A stretch of DNA of 64,000 bases from positions 310,001 to 374,000 of the forward strand of contig NZ_JBGUAX010000002.1 in assembly GCF_041821065.1 (NCBI RefSeq), read 5' to 3'. How positions within the stretch are numbered: the stretch's first letter is position 1; each line of letters starts with the position of its first letter. Of the stretch, positions 46,155-55,727 are shown one piece after another. Below the pieces are notes generated by a model. It was not told where the DNA came from. It was given only the letters and a program-made list of their open reading frames with translations, and did no database searches. A program made the position numbers and the translations under genes. The stretch comes from Egicoccus sp. AB-alg2. GTDB taxonomy: Bacteria > Actinomycetota > Nitriliruptoria > Nitriliruptorales > Nitriliruptoraceae.

Positions 46155-47837
46155 ATGGCCGACCACAAGCCACGCAGCCGCGACGTCACCGACGGGTACG
46201 AGCGCGCCCCGGCCAGGGCCATGCTGCGCGCCGTCGGCATGACCGACGAGGACTGGGGCAAGTCCCAGGTCGGCGTGGTGTCGTCGTGGAACGAGGTCAC
46301 CCCCTGCAACCTGCCGCTGGACCGGCTGGCCAAGCAGGCCAAGGAAGGCGTCCGCGAGGCCGGCGGGTTCCCCATCGAGTTCGTGACCATCGCCGTGTCC
46401 GACGGCATCTCGATGGGCCACGAGGGGATGCGCGCGTCGCTGGTGTCCCGGGAGGTCATCGCCGACTCGGTCGAGACCGTCATGCACGCCGAGCGGCTGG
46501 ACGGGATGGTGACCTTCGCCGGCTGCGACAAGTCCCTGCCCGGCATGGCCATGGCGGCCGCTCGCCTCGACGTCGCCAGCGTGTTCCTCTACGGCGGCTC
46601 GATCCTGCCCGGCCACCACCACGGCCGCGACATCACGATCCAGGAGGTCTTCGAGGCGGTCGGCGCCCGGGGGCGCGACCAGATCGACGACGACGAGCTC
46701 GCCGCCATCGAACGTGCCGCCTGCCCGTCCGAGGGTTCCTGCGGCGGGATGTTCACCGCCAACACGATGGCCTCGGCGCTGGAGGCCATGGGCCTGGCGC
46801 TGCCCGGCACCTCGGCGGCGCCGGCGACCGACCCGCGCCGCGACCACTTCGCCCGCGCGTCGGGTGAGGCGGTGGTGCGCCTGCTCGAGCAGGGCATCAC
46901 CGCCCGCCGGATCATCACCCGCCAGTCGCTGGAGAACGCGATCGCGGTCGTGATGGCGCTGGGCGGCTCCACCAACGCGGTGCTGCACCTGATGGCGATC
47001 GCGCGTGAGGCCGAGGTGGACCTGACGTTGGAGGACTTCGACCGCATCGGGCGCCGCGTGCCGCACGTCGCCGACACGAAGCCGGGCGGCCGCTACGTGA
47101 TGAACGACGTCGACCGCATCGGTGGCGTGCCGGTGGTCATGAAGGAACTCCTCGACGCCGGGCTGCTGCACGGGGACGCGCTGACCGTCACCGGTCGCAC
47201 CATCGGCGAGGAACTGGAGGCGATGGAGGTGCCCGGCCCCGACGGCGAGGTGCTGCACCGCCTGGACGACCCCATCCACGCCGAGGGCGGGCTGGCCATC
47301 CTGCGCGGCTCGCTCGCACCCGACGGCGCGGTCGTGAAGATCGCCGGCATCCACCCCTCCCAGCACGAGTTCGAGGGCCCCGCGCGGGTCTTCGACGGCG
47401 AACAGGGCGCCATGGAGGCGGTCCTGACCGGCCAGATCGTCGACGGCGACGTGATCGTCATTCGCTACGAAGGCCCGAAGGGCGGGCCCGGCATGCGCGA
47501 GATGCTGGCCGTGACCTCGGCGGTGAAGGGCGCGGGCCTCGGCAGCACGGTCGCGCTGCTCACCGACGGTCGCTTCAGCGGCGCGACCCATGGGTTCTCG
47601 ATCGGCCACGTCGCACCCGAGGCGACCGACGGCGGACCCATCGCCTTCGTCCGCGAGGGTGACCGGATCCGGATCGACGTCAGCAACCGCCGCATCGACC
47701 TGCTCGTGGACGACGAGGAACTGGCCAGCCGCCGCGAGGGCTGGTCCCCGCTGCCGCCGCGCTACACCCGCGGGGTGCTGGCCAAGTACGCCCGCACGGT
47801 GCGCTCGGCGTCCGAGGGCGCGACCACGTCGGTCTGA
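46155..47837 (+). CDS. ilvD: Dihydroxy-acid dehydratase
   Basis: 560 aa. Third step of valine and isoleucine synthesis: dehydrates dihydroxy acids to 2-oxo acids. Fe-S ligands are in [20 protein letters not shown] and [20 protein letters not shown]. Further motifs: [24 protein letters not shown] and [17 protein letters not shown] with the catalytic Ser. Length and motifs fit the IlvD type rather than Edd. Single gene, not linked to ilvBNC. Confidence 0.96.
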   Translation: MADHKPRSRDVTDGYERAPARAMLRAVGMTDEDWGKSQVGVVSSWNEVTPCNLPLDRLAKQAKEGVREAGGFPIEFVTIAVSDGISMGHEGMRASLVSREVIADSVETVMHAERLDGMVTFAGCDKSLPGMAMAAARLDVASVFLYGGSILPGHHHGRDITIQEVFEAVGARGRDQIDDDELAAIERAACPSEGSCGGMFTANTMASALEAMGLALPGTSAAPATDPRRDHFARASGEAVVRLLEQGITARRIITRQSLENAIAVVMALGGSTNAVLHLMAIAREAEVDLTLEDFDRIGRRVPHVADTKPGGRYVMNDVDRIGGVPVVMKELLDAGLLHGDALTVTGRTIGEELEAMEVPGPDGEVLHRLDDPIHAEGGLAILRGSLAPDGAVVKIAGIHPSQHEFEGPARVFDGEQGAMEAVLTGQIVDGDVIVIRYEGPKGGPGMREMLAVTSAVKGAGLGSTVALLTDGRFSGATHGFSIGHVAPEATDGGPIAFVREGDRIRIDVSNRRIDLLVDDEELASRREGWSPLPPRYTRGVLAKYARTVRSASEGATTSV

Positions 47838-47863
47838 GCGGACGAACGCTCGAAGGGGGTCGC

Positions 47864-48346
47864 GTGCAGTTCGAGGAACTCCGCTACGTCTGCCAGGAGG
47901 CGGCGATCGACGTGGTGCGCACCAAGGGCCGACCGGTGCCGCCGACGATCGTGCTCCCGCGGGCCGACCGCACGCAACTGGTGGCCCTGCCGGACTTCCC
48001 GGACGAGGACGAGGCGCGCCACGCCCTGCTGGCCCAGTTCGCGGCCGACCGCATGACCCCGGACGCGATCCCGGCGTGGGGGTTCCTCGCGGAGGCCGAG
48101 GTCGGCGGGGCCGACGCGCTGGTGGTCGCGTTCGGTGCCCGGCGCCACGCACCGCACATCACGGCGTCATGGTTCGGTGACGACGGCGGCCTGGTCGAGT
48201 TCGCGCCGTCGGAGGAGCTCGATCCGACCGCGCTGCCGTTCCTGCACCCCCTCCAGCACGCCGTCGACGCGCTCCCGGCCCAGCCACCCGAGGGTGGTCC
48301 ACCTGGCGACGTCCTCGGCGGCGGTCTGCCCCTGCACCCGGGCTGA
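47864..48346 (+). CDS. Conserved protein of unknown function
   Basis: 160 aa, GTG start with GAAGGGGG upstream, 26 bp after ilvD and probably co-transcribed. Soluble and acidic. Visible parts: RYVCQEAAIDVVRTKGRPVP at the N-terminus, a beta-rich middle (VALPDFPDEDEARHALLAQF, WGFLAEAEV, LVVAFGARRHAPHITASWF) and a Pro/Gly tail. I cannot assign a family. The ilvD link is positional only. Confidence 0.75.
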   Translation: MQFEELRYVCQEAAIDVVRTKGRPVPPTIVLPRADRTQLVALPDFPDEDEARHALLAQFAADRMTPDAIPAWGFLAEAEVGGADALVVAFGARRHAPHITASWFGDDGGLVEFAPSEELDPTALPFLHPLQHAVDALPAQPPEGGPPGDVLGGGLPLHPG

Positions 48347-48362
48347 TCGCACCAGCGATCAG
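48343..48362. terminator. Short hairpin between convergent genes
   Basis: Perfect 8-bp stem (CTGATCGC and its complement) with four-base loop ACCA, overlapping the stop of the upstream ORF. No U-tract; may terminate either strand. Confidence 0.4.
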
Positions 48363-48374
48363 GAGGGCGTTGGA

Positions 48375-49963
48375 TCAGCGGGCGTGGCGCCGTCCCGAGC
48401 CGACCGGGTGCCCCCGCAGGCCCAGCGCGGCGGCCGCCGCGTCCGCGAGCCGGAGCTTGGTCGGCCCGTCGTCGGTCGTGCGGGCCCAGGCGACGTGACC
48501 GTCCGGTCGGACCAGGATCCAGCCGTCGCGGCCATCCAGCAGCGACCGGAGCGTTCCCGTGCCGTCCTGATGGCCACCGGGGCCGATGCGCACGACGGCC
48601 TCCACCGGCAGGTCGGCTTCCTCCGCCGAGCTCGCATGGCTGCTGGTGACCGTCAGCAGTGCCGCACCGACAGGAAGCAGGTCGTGGAGCCGGCGCACGG
48701 TTCCGTCGGGCGCGCGGACCAGCGGGTCGGGAAGGCGGCGGCCGGCCCCCCGCTCTTCGCCGAGCAGCGGTGAGGGCGGCAGTCGCAGGTCGAGCATCGC
48801 GAACCGGCGCAGCGCGGCCCGGTGCAGGCGGCGACTGCGCATCGCGGTCCGTTGCACGGCGAAGGCGCCGCGACGTACCGGGCCCGGCACCATCAGGTAG
48901 ACGCGTGTGAGCAGGTCGGTGAAGCGGGTCACGCCACCGACGACGACCTCCCGCCGCTCCACGTCGTAGGCCTCGAGGAGCCGTTCGGCGTCGCCGCCGC
49001 GCAGCGCGCCGGCCAGCTTCCAGGCCAGGTCGGCCGCGTCCTGGATGCCGGCGTTCATGCCCTGGCCGCCGACCGGACTGTGCACGTGGGCGGCGTCACC
49101 CGCCAGCAGGACGCGCCCCTGCCGGAACCGGGGGCTGGAACGTCGGTGGATGCGGAAGCGGCTGCGCCAGACGATGTCCACCGGCCCGGGACCGAGGACC
49201 GCCTCGGCCCGCTGCTGCACCTCGGCGTCGGGAACCTCCTCGCCAACGGCGGAGGCGCCGAGGTGGATGATGCGCCACAGGCCGGGTCGCAGCCGGATGC
49301 CGACCGTCAGCCCGTCGGCGCGGTCGTCCAGGCGCGGCCAGGGCAAGCCGTCGCGGGCGGCGTCGGCGACGGTGACGTCGGCCAGCAGCGGCCGCAGCCG
49401 ATAGGTCCGCCCGGTGAACGGCAGCCCGAGCACGTCGCGGACGCGGCTGCTCGCGCCGTCGCATCCGACCACGTACGCGGCGGTCAGGCGGCCGCCCGTT
49501 CCGTCGCGGTCGAAGCGCACCTCGGTCGCGTCGTCACGCGGGTGCAGGCCGGTGACGTCCGTACCGAAGGCGACCTCGGCCAGGCCGGATGCGCGGACCG
49601 CCTCCAGGAGCAGGCGTTCGGTCTCGCTCTGTTCCAGCACGAGCATCCCGGGCCGCGCGGCCTCGTCGGCGAGCAGGCGGACGTCGAGGTGCAGGAGCTC
49701 GCGGCCGGTGCCGACGTCGTGCAGACGGATGTCCTCGACCAGGTTGCCCGCGGCGAGAAGCGGCTCCTCCGCGCCCCACCGGCGCAGCACCTCGCGTGTG
49801 CGTACGTGCAGGCCAGCGGCCTTCGAGTGCGGCTGAGCTGGCGGTGGCGTTCCAGCACGACGCTCCGGACGCCGTGGCGCGCGAGGCCGAGGGCGAGCGC
49901 CAACCCGACCGGCCCGGCGCCCACGATCGCGACCGGCACGTCGGCCGGCGGCGGGCTGGCCAT
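48375..49963 (-). pseudogene. FAD-dependent monooxygenase, single frameshift
   Basis: The N-terminal FAD motif (MASPPPADVPVAIVGAGPVG, then ARHGVRSVVLERHRQL) starts at ATG 49963 in one frame. The rest starts at about 49832 in another: PHSKAAGLHVRTREVLRRWG, GCDGASSRVRD, LLAGDAAHVHSPVGGQGMN. Adding one C in the short C-run near 49831-49833 restores one ORF of about 530 codons reading QLSPHSKAAG. The intact protein would be a class A aromatic-ring hydroxylase (PF01494) with a C-terminal thioredoxin-like domain. Apart from this site nothing looks damaged, so either a very recent mutation or a sequencing error. Confidence 0.85.
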
Positions 49964-50075
49964 CGTCTCGCCTCGGTTCCGGGGGCAGCGACGACGGTAG
50001 GAGCGCCCGCCCACGACCGCCAGAGGCGTGCCCGTCCGGCCGGGAAGACGATCGATCGTCGTAGGCGCCGGCGAC

Positions 50076-51167
50076 CTATCGCGCGCGGATCTCCACGCGC
50101 GGGGAGACCCCGCGGGCGTTGGCGGCCCCCGCCGGGCGCACGACCCGGTAGGCCCATGTGCCCTTCGGCGGATAGACGTGCACCCGGTACTGGGACGTGT
50201 CGGAGAGCTTGCGCCGGGCCACCTCGACCCAGCGGCTACCGTCGTGGCGCTGGACCACGACCGTCTGGCCGGCGGCCTTCGGCGACACCTTGCCCGACAG
50301 CGTGGCGCGCGCACCCGGGCTCACCCGGGTCGCGGACGTGGCGATCGTGACCTTCGGACGCACGTTCACCGGCCGGACCGGCGACCGGTTGCCCGCCACG
50401 GCAGCGGTCGACGTGAAGTTGGTCCCGGCGGCGGACGCCGAGGTGCCGGGGCTGAAGATGCCGCTTCCGGCGAACCGTGCCTGGTACTCGGTGTTGCGCG
50501 TGGGCGTGACGTTGAAGACGGCGCGGCCGTTGGTGCTGCCGGGTTCGAGGTTGCCGGTGTTGCCGGTCGCGACGCGCGTCCATTCCTCCGTGCCGATCCG
50601 GCGGGCGTGCAGCGTCACCGGGCGGTCGTAGAGCGGCAGATAGCGCTGCTCGGTGGCGTCGTACCCCGACACACCGACCGTCAGACGCACCGTGTCGCCG
50701 ACACCGATCTCCTCCGTCGACGTGGCCAGACTGACCCGCGAGGACCGGGCGGTCTCGCCGCTGAAGTACCCGATCCCGTGCTGCGAGCAGGACGGGTTGA
50801 GGGTGAAGAACGCCAGACCGTAGGAGCGGTCCTGCGGCAGCCCGCGCACCGTCACCGATCGGGTCGCCCCCGAGACGCCGTTGCCACCGTCGTCGAAGAT
50901 CCGCAGGCCGTCGCTGGGCGTACGCGGCCAGGTCGCGTCCGCGGAGCGGTGCATCACGATCCGGTCACCGGCTGCGAGGCGTGGGTTCGTCCACTCGACG
51001 CGGAACCCGTCGGCCAGCACGACCACGTCGTCCGGCAGCAGGTCCGGGCGAGGGCAGGTAGGCGCGGCATCGGCGGGTCCGGCACTCGCCAGGAGCGCCA
51101 GGACGACGGCCGCCGTCATCATCGCCGCCGTCACCACCGCCGGCATGCCATGCGTGCGCCGCCCCAT
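50076..51167 (-). CDS. Secreted Ig-like-domain protein of unknown function
   Basis: 363 aa from ATG 51167 with AGGGGG upstream. A signal peptide (MPAVVTAAMMTAAVVLALL) ends near ADAAP. Residues ~30-145 may be a beta-rich module (GFRVEWTNPRLAAGD, SYGLAFFTLNPSC). Residues ~150-260 and 265-363 look like immunoglobulin-like folds (VGDTVRLTVGVSGYD, SPGARATLSGKVSPKAAGQ, HDGSRWVEVARRKLSD). Such tandem beta domains are common in surface proteins; no enzyme motif. Function unknown. Confidence 0.8.
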   Translation of the reverse strand: MGRRTHGMPAVVTAAMMTAAVVLALLASAGPADAAPTCPRPDLLPDDVVVLADGFRVEWTNPRLAAGDRIVMHRSADATWPRTPSDGLRIFDDGGNGVSGATRSVTVRGLPQDRSYGLAFFTLNPSCSQHGIGYFSGETARSSRVSLATSTEEIGVGDTVRLTVGVSGYDATEQRYLPLYDRPVTLHARRIGTEEWTRVATGNTGNLEPGSTNGRAVFNVTPTRNTEYQARFAGSGIFSPGTSASAAGTNFTSTAAVAGNRSPVRPVNVRPKVTIATSATRVSPGARATLSGKVSPKAAGQTVVVQRHDGSRWVEVARRKLSDTSQYRVHVYPPKGTWAYRVVRPAGAANARGVSPRVEIRAR

Positions 51168-51242
51168 GAACCCCCTGTCGTCACGCCGCCCCTCGGCACG
51201 ACGGTGGGAGGCTAAAGGAAAGCTGAAGGGCCTGGGCCGTGG

Positions 51243-51265
51243 CGGGTCGCGCTGCCCGCGACCCG
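51243..51265 (-). terminator. Hairpin between mug and the secreted-protein gene
   Basis: Perfect 9-bp stem (CGGGTCGCG and its complement) with a five-base loop, 84 bases past the mug stop on the minus strand. The TAGCCT at 51213-51208, downstream of it, could be the -10 of the next gene. Confidence 0.6.
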
Positions 51266-51348
51266 GGCGCCGCCCGCGCGGCACCGCCTGCGCCCGCCAA
51301 GCGGCTGCTGGCAGTCAGCGAGCTGGCGGTCGTCGGACCTGGCGGCCG

Positions 51349-51915
51349 TCAGCAGATGCCGGCGGCCTGTGCGACCCGCCGGTACCAGTCGGCGAGGGTG
51401 TCGGTGGTCTCGTGCGCGTTCAGACCACTCGGGTTCGGCACGACCCACAGCTCGGCGCCGGCCAGCGGCTCGGGCTGGCGTCCCATGACGGCCTTGGGAC
51501 GGCCGAACGCGGCCCGGTAGGCCGTCACCCCGGCGATTGCGACCACCTCGGGACGCCAACGTTCCAGGCGAGCGACCAGCCGCTCTCCGCCCGCGCGCAG
51601 CTCCTGGCGGGTCAGCTCACTGGCCGCGGCCGTCGCGCGCGGCACGACGTTGGTGATCGCGATACCCCGGTCGGTGAGCTGACGCCGGTCGGCGTCGGTG
51701 AGTCCGGCCGCGCGGTCCAGCACGCGGTCGGTGATGCCGGCGCGGTGCAACGCCGGGTAGAACCGGTTGCCGGGGTGGGCGAAGTGGGTCTGGGTGGCGG
51801 CGGTCCACAAGCCGGGGTTGATCCCGACGAACACCAGCCGAGGTGGCTCGTCGCCGACCAGGTCCGGCACGGTGGCGTCCCGGAAGCTCTCCAACTCCTC
51901 GCGGGTGAAGCCCAC
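51349..51915 (-). CDS. mug: G/U mismatch-specific DNA glycosylase (Mug)
   Basis: 188 aa from GTG 51915; the frame is open upstream but the extension is not family-like. VGINPGLWTAATQTHFAHPGN matches the Mug catalytic segment with Asn; NRFYPALHRAGITD, LTRQELRAGGERLVARLERW and WVVPNPSGLNAHET complete the fold. Mug removes uracil or ethenocytosine opposite G, starting base-excision repair. Useful in a GC-rich genome prone to cytosine deamination. Single gene. Confidence 0.93.
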   Translation of the reverse strand: MGFTREELESFRDATVPDLVGDEPPRLVFVGINPGLWTAATQTHFAHPGNRFYPALHRAGITDRVLDRAAGLTDADRRQLTDRGIAITNVVPRATAAASELTRQELRAGGERLVARLERWRPEVVAIAGVTAYRAAFGRPKAVMGRQPEPLAGAELWVVPNPSGLNAHETTDTLADWYRRVAQAAGIC

Positions 51916-52052
51916 GTCCTCGGCCGCCTTCGTCGCTGTCGGGCGCGAAGCGTGACACCCAGGTCGGCCGGACGCGAAACCGATGGTGGGACGGGCCCCG
52001 GCGCGGCGGTCGCCGGGGCCCGTCCGGGGTGCGCCGGACACCGGTCGGCGAA

Positions 52053-53822
52053 TCAGCCGGCCGGCGTCGTGAGCGCGCCGTCGGTGACGAGCGTGCTGGC
52101 GGTCCGCGCCAGCACGGACGCGGTCTGGCCACGGGTGATCGAACGGCTCGGCGCGAACCGGCTGCCGCCGACCCCCGCCACCCAACCGGCCCGGTGGGCC
52201 CGATCGATGTTGCGCTCGTGAGGGCTGCCGGCGATGTCGGTGAACGGGCTGGCGGGCGCGGCCGGTAGGTCGTCACCGACGAAGTCGTAGGCCCCGACCA
52301 TCATCGTCACGGCCTGGGCACGGGTGATGTTCGCCTGGGGCCGGAACGTCCCGTCGGAGAATCCCTGCACGATGCCGGCCGTCGCCAGCTGCCGCACGGC
52401 CCTGCCGTGCACGTTGCCGGCGAGGTCGGGAAAGCGCGTCCGTGGTGCCGGCAGGTCGGTTCCCGTCGCCTCGATCAGCCGCACGACCGCGCTGGCGAAC
52501 TGTCCGCGGGTGATCGAGTCGCCGGGCCGGAACGAGCCGTCCGTCCTGCCGAGGAAGACGCCGTACCACGCCATGCACAGGATGGCCTCACCGTGCACGC
52601 TGCCGCGCAGGTCGGTGAAGCCGCTGACCTCGAGCCCGTCCATCGGGCAGGCGGCGCGGATCGCCGGGTCGCCGGCCAACGACGGGTCGACGCGCAGCAG
52701 CGAGCCCGTGGGCAGGATCGCGCCCGCACTGACGTAGAGGAAGCCCCTGGAGTCGGCGGCGACGCCGTACGGCAGGACGAACTCCTGCGCGAACAGGTCG
52801 GCCCGGGCACCGTTCGGCCAGACCCGTGCGACGGCGCCACGCGGGTCCTGTTGCGCCTCCATGAGCCCACGGACGGCCAGCTGGACGGCGAACACGTCGG
52901 CGCCGCGGACCGCGACGCCGGTGACGCTGGTCAGGCCGGTCGTGCGCACCACGGGTTCGCCGACGGCCGGGTCCACGTCGTAGAGGTTCGCACCGCCCAC
53001 CGGGAACGGGAAGCCGGTCAGCTCACCGACCACCAGGCGGCCCTCGACGTCCTGGGTGATCGACGTCGGCACCGACTGCATGGGGATGGGATCGTTGCCG
53101 GGCAGGAAGGGCGGCGGAGGCACGTCGCGGGTGGGGAAGAGCGCGAGCAGTTCGATGTCGCCGCTGTCGAGGTCCACGCCGAGCAGCGTGTTGCCCCCCG
53201 CATCGACCACGTACAGCGTCCCGTCGTCGACGAACAGGTCGCTCGGATTGCTGTCGGGGTCGGCCGGTGGTGCCTGATCGGGGTTGTTGTCCTCCTCCCA
53301 CCTCGCGATGTCGGCCACCTCGGTCAGCGACCCGTCCCGCTCGAGGCGCTGCACGGTGCCGAACAGCGCCGCCGGCGGGAAGACGTCGGCGACGGCGTCC
53401 CGAGTCGAGGCCGACTGGCCCCAACCGAAGGCCACGTAGATCATCCCGTCCGCGGCGACCGCCACCGCCGTGGCGCCCACCGCCCCCTCGTCCCCCATCG
53501 CCAGCGACGGCAGGTCGTCGATGAAGTCCGCCTCCACGGTCCCGCCGGCCGTGACGCGTGTGATCGCCGAGGTGGTCCCGAAGCACACCTCGGCGCTCAC
53601 GCCGTCCTCGCCGGGTACGTCGAGGCACACGTCGCCCCCGCCGCTGCCGGACTCCGCGACGTAGACGTTGTCGTCCGCGTCGACGGCGACCCCGCGCGGG
53701 TTCTGCAGGTCGTCGACGAGCACCGTGACGCGTTCGGCGTCCCGTGCCCGCGCCGGCGAGGCAACGGCCGCTGGCACCGCCAGCGCCGCCGCGAGCACGG
53801 CTGCACGCAGTCTCCCCCTCAT
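52053..53822 (-). CDS. Secreted ScyD/ScyE-family beta-propeller protein with SLH anchor
   Basis: 589 aa. Signal peptide MRGRLRAAVLAAALAVPAA. Residues ~30-390 form a ScyD/ScyE-like NHL/beta-propeller domain: LVDDLQNPRGVAVDADDNVY, RWEEDNNPDQAPPADPDSNP, LYVVDAGGNTLLGVDLDSGD and GVAADSRGFLYVSAG. The family is widespread in actinobacteria with no known reaction. The C-terminal ~190 residues contain three SLH repeats (FLGRTDGSFRPGDSITRGQF, QGFSDGTFRPQANITRAQ, AGVGGSRFAPSRSITRGQ), so the protein is probably wall-attached. Confidence 0.92.
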   Translation of the reverse strand: MRGRLRAAVLAAALAVPAAVASPARARDAERVTVLVDDLQNPRGVAVDADDNVYVAESGSGGGDVCLDVPGEDGVSAEVCFGTTSAITRVTAGGTVEADFIDDLPSLAMGDEGAVGATAVAVAADGMIYVAFGWGQSASTRDAVADVFPPAALFGTVQRLERDGSLTEVADIARWEEDNNPDQAPPADPDSNPSDLFVDDGTLYVVDAGGNTLLGVDLDSGDIELLALFPTRDVPPPPFLPGNDPIPMQSVPTSITQDVEGRLVVGELTGFPFPVGGANLYDVDPAVGEPVVRTTGLTSVTGVAVRGADVFAVQLAVRGLMEAQQDPRGAVARVWPNGARADLFAQEFVLPYGVAADSRGFLYVSAGAILPTGSLLRVDPSLAGDPAIRAACPMDGLEVSGFTDLRGSVHGEAILCMAWYGVFLGRTDGSFRPGDSITRGQFASAVVRLIEATGTDLPAPRTRFPDLAGNVHGRAVRQLATAGIVQGFSDGTFRPQANITRAQAVTMMVGAYDFVGDDLPAAPASPFTDIAGSPHERNIDRAHRAGWVAGVGGSRFAPSRSITRGQTASVLARTASTLVTDGALTTPAG

Positions 53823-53973
53823 CTTGCCCCCTTGGCGCGCCGCGACGCGCCGATCCGTGCCCCGGCGCCCGGAGCGATCGATGGACGCTACGGACGGCGC
53901 CGTCCCTACCGTGGGGCAGATGTCCCGCGGCCGCGGTTCGGGTGGGCGGTCCGGCCCGCCCGTGACGACCCCT

Positions 53974-53996
53974 TATACTGCGAGTCGCTCGCAACA
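53974..53996 (+). promoter_or_regulatory. znuC promoter -10 and overlapping metalloregulator palindrome
   Basis: TATACT (53974-53979) is a near-perfect -10. A palindrome TGCGAG-TCG-CTCGCA (53979-53993) overlaps it. The 21-mer 53976-53996 matches the perfect operator at 55694 in 15 of 21 positions. Binding here would block polymerase. Zur is the likely regulator given the genes. Confidence 0.7.
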
Positions 53997-54007
53997 GGAT
54001 CGGTGGC

Positions 54008-54829
54008 GTGACAGCGGCAGCAACGGCTCCGGCCATCGAGCTCACTGGCGTGGTCGCCGGCTACGGCGGCCTGACGGTGCTCGAGCGGCTCGACCTGCGC
54101 GTCGAACGTCGCGAGCTCGTCGGGATCGTCGGCCCGTCCGGCGCGGGCAAGACCACCCTGCTGCGCCTGCTCACGGGCGACGTCCGGCACTACCAGGGCA
54201 CCGTCCGCATGTTCGGCGAGCCGGTGGGGCGACGGCCGCCGCGACGGGTCGGTGTCGTGCCGCAACTCGGCGGCATCGACTGGGACTTCCCGGTGACCGT
54301 GCGGCAGGCCGTGCTGCTCGGGCTCGTGCCGCGTACCCGGCGACGGCCGTGGTTCGACCGTGGCGAGCGGCGCCGGGCGGACGCACTGCTCGAACGGCTC
54401 GGGATCGGGGAGCTGGGCAGTCGGCACATCGCCGACCTCTCCGGCGGGCAGCAGCAGCGGGTGCTGCTCGCCCGCGCCCTCGTGCGTGACGCGGAACTGC
54501 TGCTGCTCGACGAGCCCACCAGCGGGGTGGACCTCGCGACCCGCCACGACGTACTGCACCTGCTCGGCGACCTCAACGCCGAGGGCATCGCCGTCGTGCT
54601 CACCACCCACGACCTGAACTGGGTCGCGACGCACCTGCCGCGCATCGTCTGCTTCAACCGCGGCATCGTCGCCGACGGGCCCCCGGCCGACGTCCTCGAT
54701 GCCGAGACCCTCCTGCTGACCTACGGAGCCCCGATGCGGGTCGTCCACGACGGCGGCACCGTCGCGGTCGTGGACGAGGAGCCGCTGCTCGGCGCCGGCG
54801 ACGCGCTGCTGCGCCGTCCTCGGGTCTGA
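54008..54829 (+). CDS. znuC: Zinc/manganese ABC transporter ATP-binding protein
   Basis: 273 aa, GTG start with AGGA upstream. Walker A GPSGAGKTT, ABC signature LSGGQQQRV, Walker B LLLLDEPTSGVD, H-loop TTHD, Q-loop VVPQLGGIDWDFPVTVRQAV. The sequence IDWDFPVTV is typical of the ZnuC/MntB-type ATPases. Energises uptake by the ZnuB permease and the His-rich binding protein downstream. Starts about 22 bases after the predicted start site, so the leader is very short. Divergent from the propeller gene. Confidence 0.93.
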   Translation: MTAAATAPAIELTGVVAGYGGLTVLERLDLRVERRELVGIVGPSGAGKTTLLRLLTGDVRHYQGTVRMFGEPVGRRPPRRVGVVPQLGGIDWDFPVTVRQAVLLGLVPRTRRRPWFDRGERRRADALLERLGIGELGSRHIADLSGGQQQRVLLARALVRDAELLLLDEPTSGVDLATRHDVLHLLGDLNAEGIAVVLTTHDLNWVATHLPRIVCFNRGIVADGPPADVLDAETLLLTYGAPMRVVHDGGTVAVVDEEPLLGAGDALLRRPRV

Positions 54830-54831
54830 CC

Positions 54832-55689
54832 ATGGACGTGCTCACCGAGCCGTTCGCCTACGCCTTCTTCACGCGTGCCGCCGTCGCCGGCGTGCTGGTC
54901 GGGGCCCTGTGCGGCGCGCTGAGCATCTTCGTCGTGCTGCGGCGGATGAGCTACATCGGCCACGGGCTGGCACACGCCGTGCTCGGGGGCGTCGCCGTCG
55001 CGGTGGCGCTGGACGTCGACCTGTACCTCGGCGCGCTGGCGGCGACGCTGCTGTCGGCCCTGCTCATCGACCGCGTGTCGCGCCGGCGGGGCCTGCACGC
55101 GGACGCGTCGATCGGCATCGTCACCACCGCGATCTTCGCGCTGGGCATCCTGGTCGTGTCGGTCGTGCCGGTCCGTGTGAACCTCGAGGCACTGCTGTTC
55201 GGCAACATCCTCGGCGTCGCCGCGCAGGACCTCGCCGTCGCCGGCGGCATCGGGGTGCTGCTCGCGGGCGCGCTGTTCCTCGGCTGGAAGACGCTGGTGG
55301 CCGTGACGTTCGACCCGCAGGTCAGTCGCGTCCACGGCGTCCGGACGACCTGGGTGGAGCTCGGCTTCAACCTCCTCACGGCCGCGGTCGTGGTCGCCAG
55401 CGTGCGTGTGCTCGGCGTGCTGCTGATCGCGGCCGCCGTCGTGATCCCCGGGGCGCTGGCCCGGCTGGTGTCGCGTTCGATCGGCACCATGCTCGCAATC
55501 GCGGTCGGCGTGGGCGTCGCCGCCGCGATCGCGGGTCTGTACGTCTCGTTCCACGCCAACGTCGCGTCGGGCCCGTCGATCGTGTTGACGGGGGCGCTCG
55601 CGTTCGGCGTCGCGTACGCCGCGACGAGTGCGACCGCCCGACTGCGGACCCGCCGGGCGCGGGTTGCCGCCCGTGGCACGGCCCAGTAG
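54832..55689 (+). CDS. znuB: Zinc/manganese ABC transporter permease
   Basis: 285 aa, two bases after znuC. Eight or nine helices: AAVAGVLVGALCGALSIFVV, GHGLAHAVLGGVAVAVAL, SIGIVTTAIFALGILVVSVV and VRVLGVLLIAAAVVIPGALA. The ABC-3 family signature is SYIGHGLAHAVLGGVAVA, with ALLFGNILGV. TTWVELGFNLLTAAVVVAS is the coupling region. Translationally coupled to znuC. Confidence 0.93.
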   Translation: MDVLTEPFAYAFFTRAAVAGVLVGALCGALSIFVVLRRMSYIGHGLAHAVLGGVAVAVALDVDLYLGALAATLLSALLIDRVSRRRGLHADASIGIVTTAIFALGILVVSVVPVRVNLEALLFGNILGVAAQDLAVAGGIGVLLAGALFLGWKTLVAVTFDPQVSRVHGVRTTWVELGFNLLTAAVVVASVRVLGVLLIAAAVVIPGALARLVSRSIGTMLAIAVGVGVAAAIAGLYVSFHANVASGPSIVLTGALAFGVAYAATSATARLRTRRARVAARGTAQ

Positions 55690-55693
55690 CTTC

Positions 55694-55714
55694 TGTTGCG
55701 AATGATTCGCAACA
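55694..55714. promoter_or_regulatory. Perfect 21-bp metalloregulator palindrome before znuA
   Basis: TGTTGCGAAT, central G, then its exact inverse. It starts five bases after the znuB stop and 14 bases before the znuA ATG. Perfect symmetry of 10+1+10 is typical of Fur/Zur-family operators. The sister site is at 53976-53996. Confidence 0.75.
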
Positions 55715-55727
55715 AAGGACGTGGGGT

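Noticed and set aside
50047-50060. 14-bp palindrome GACGATCGATCGTC
   Set aside because: Perfect but loopless, isolated, and expected by chance in such GC-rich sequence; no promoter context supports a role.
51916-52185. N-terminal extension of Mug
   Set aside because: Frame is open but lacks a plausible start or family similarity; it overlaps the end of the propeller gene.
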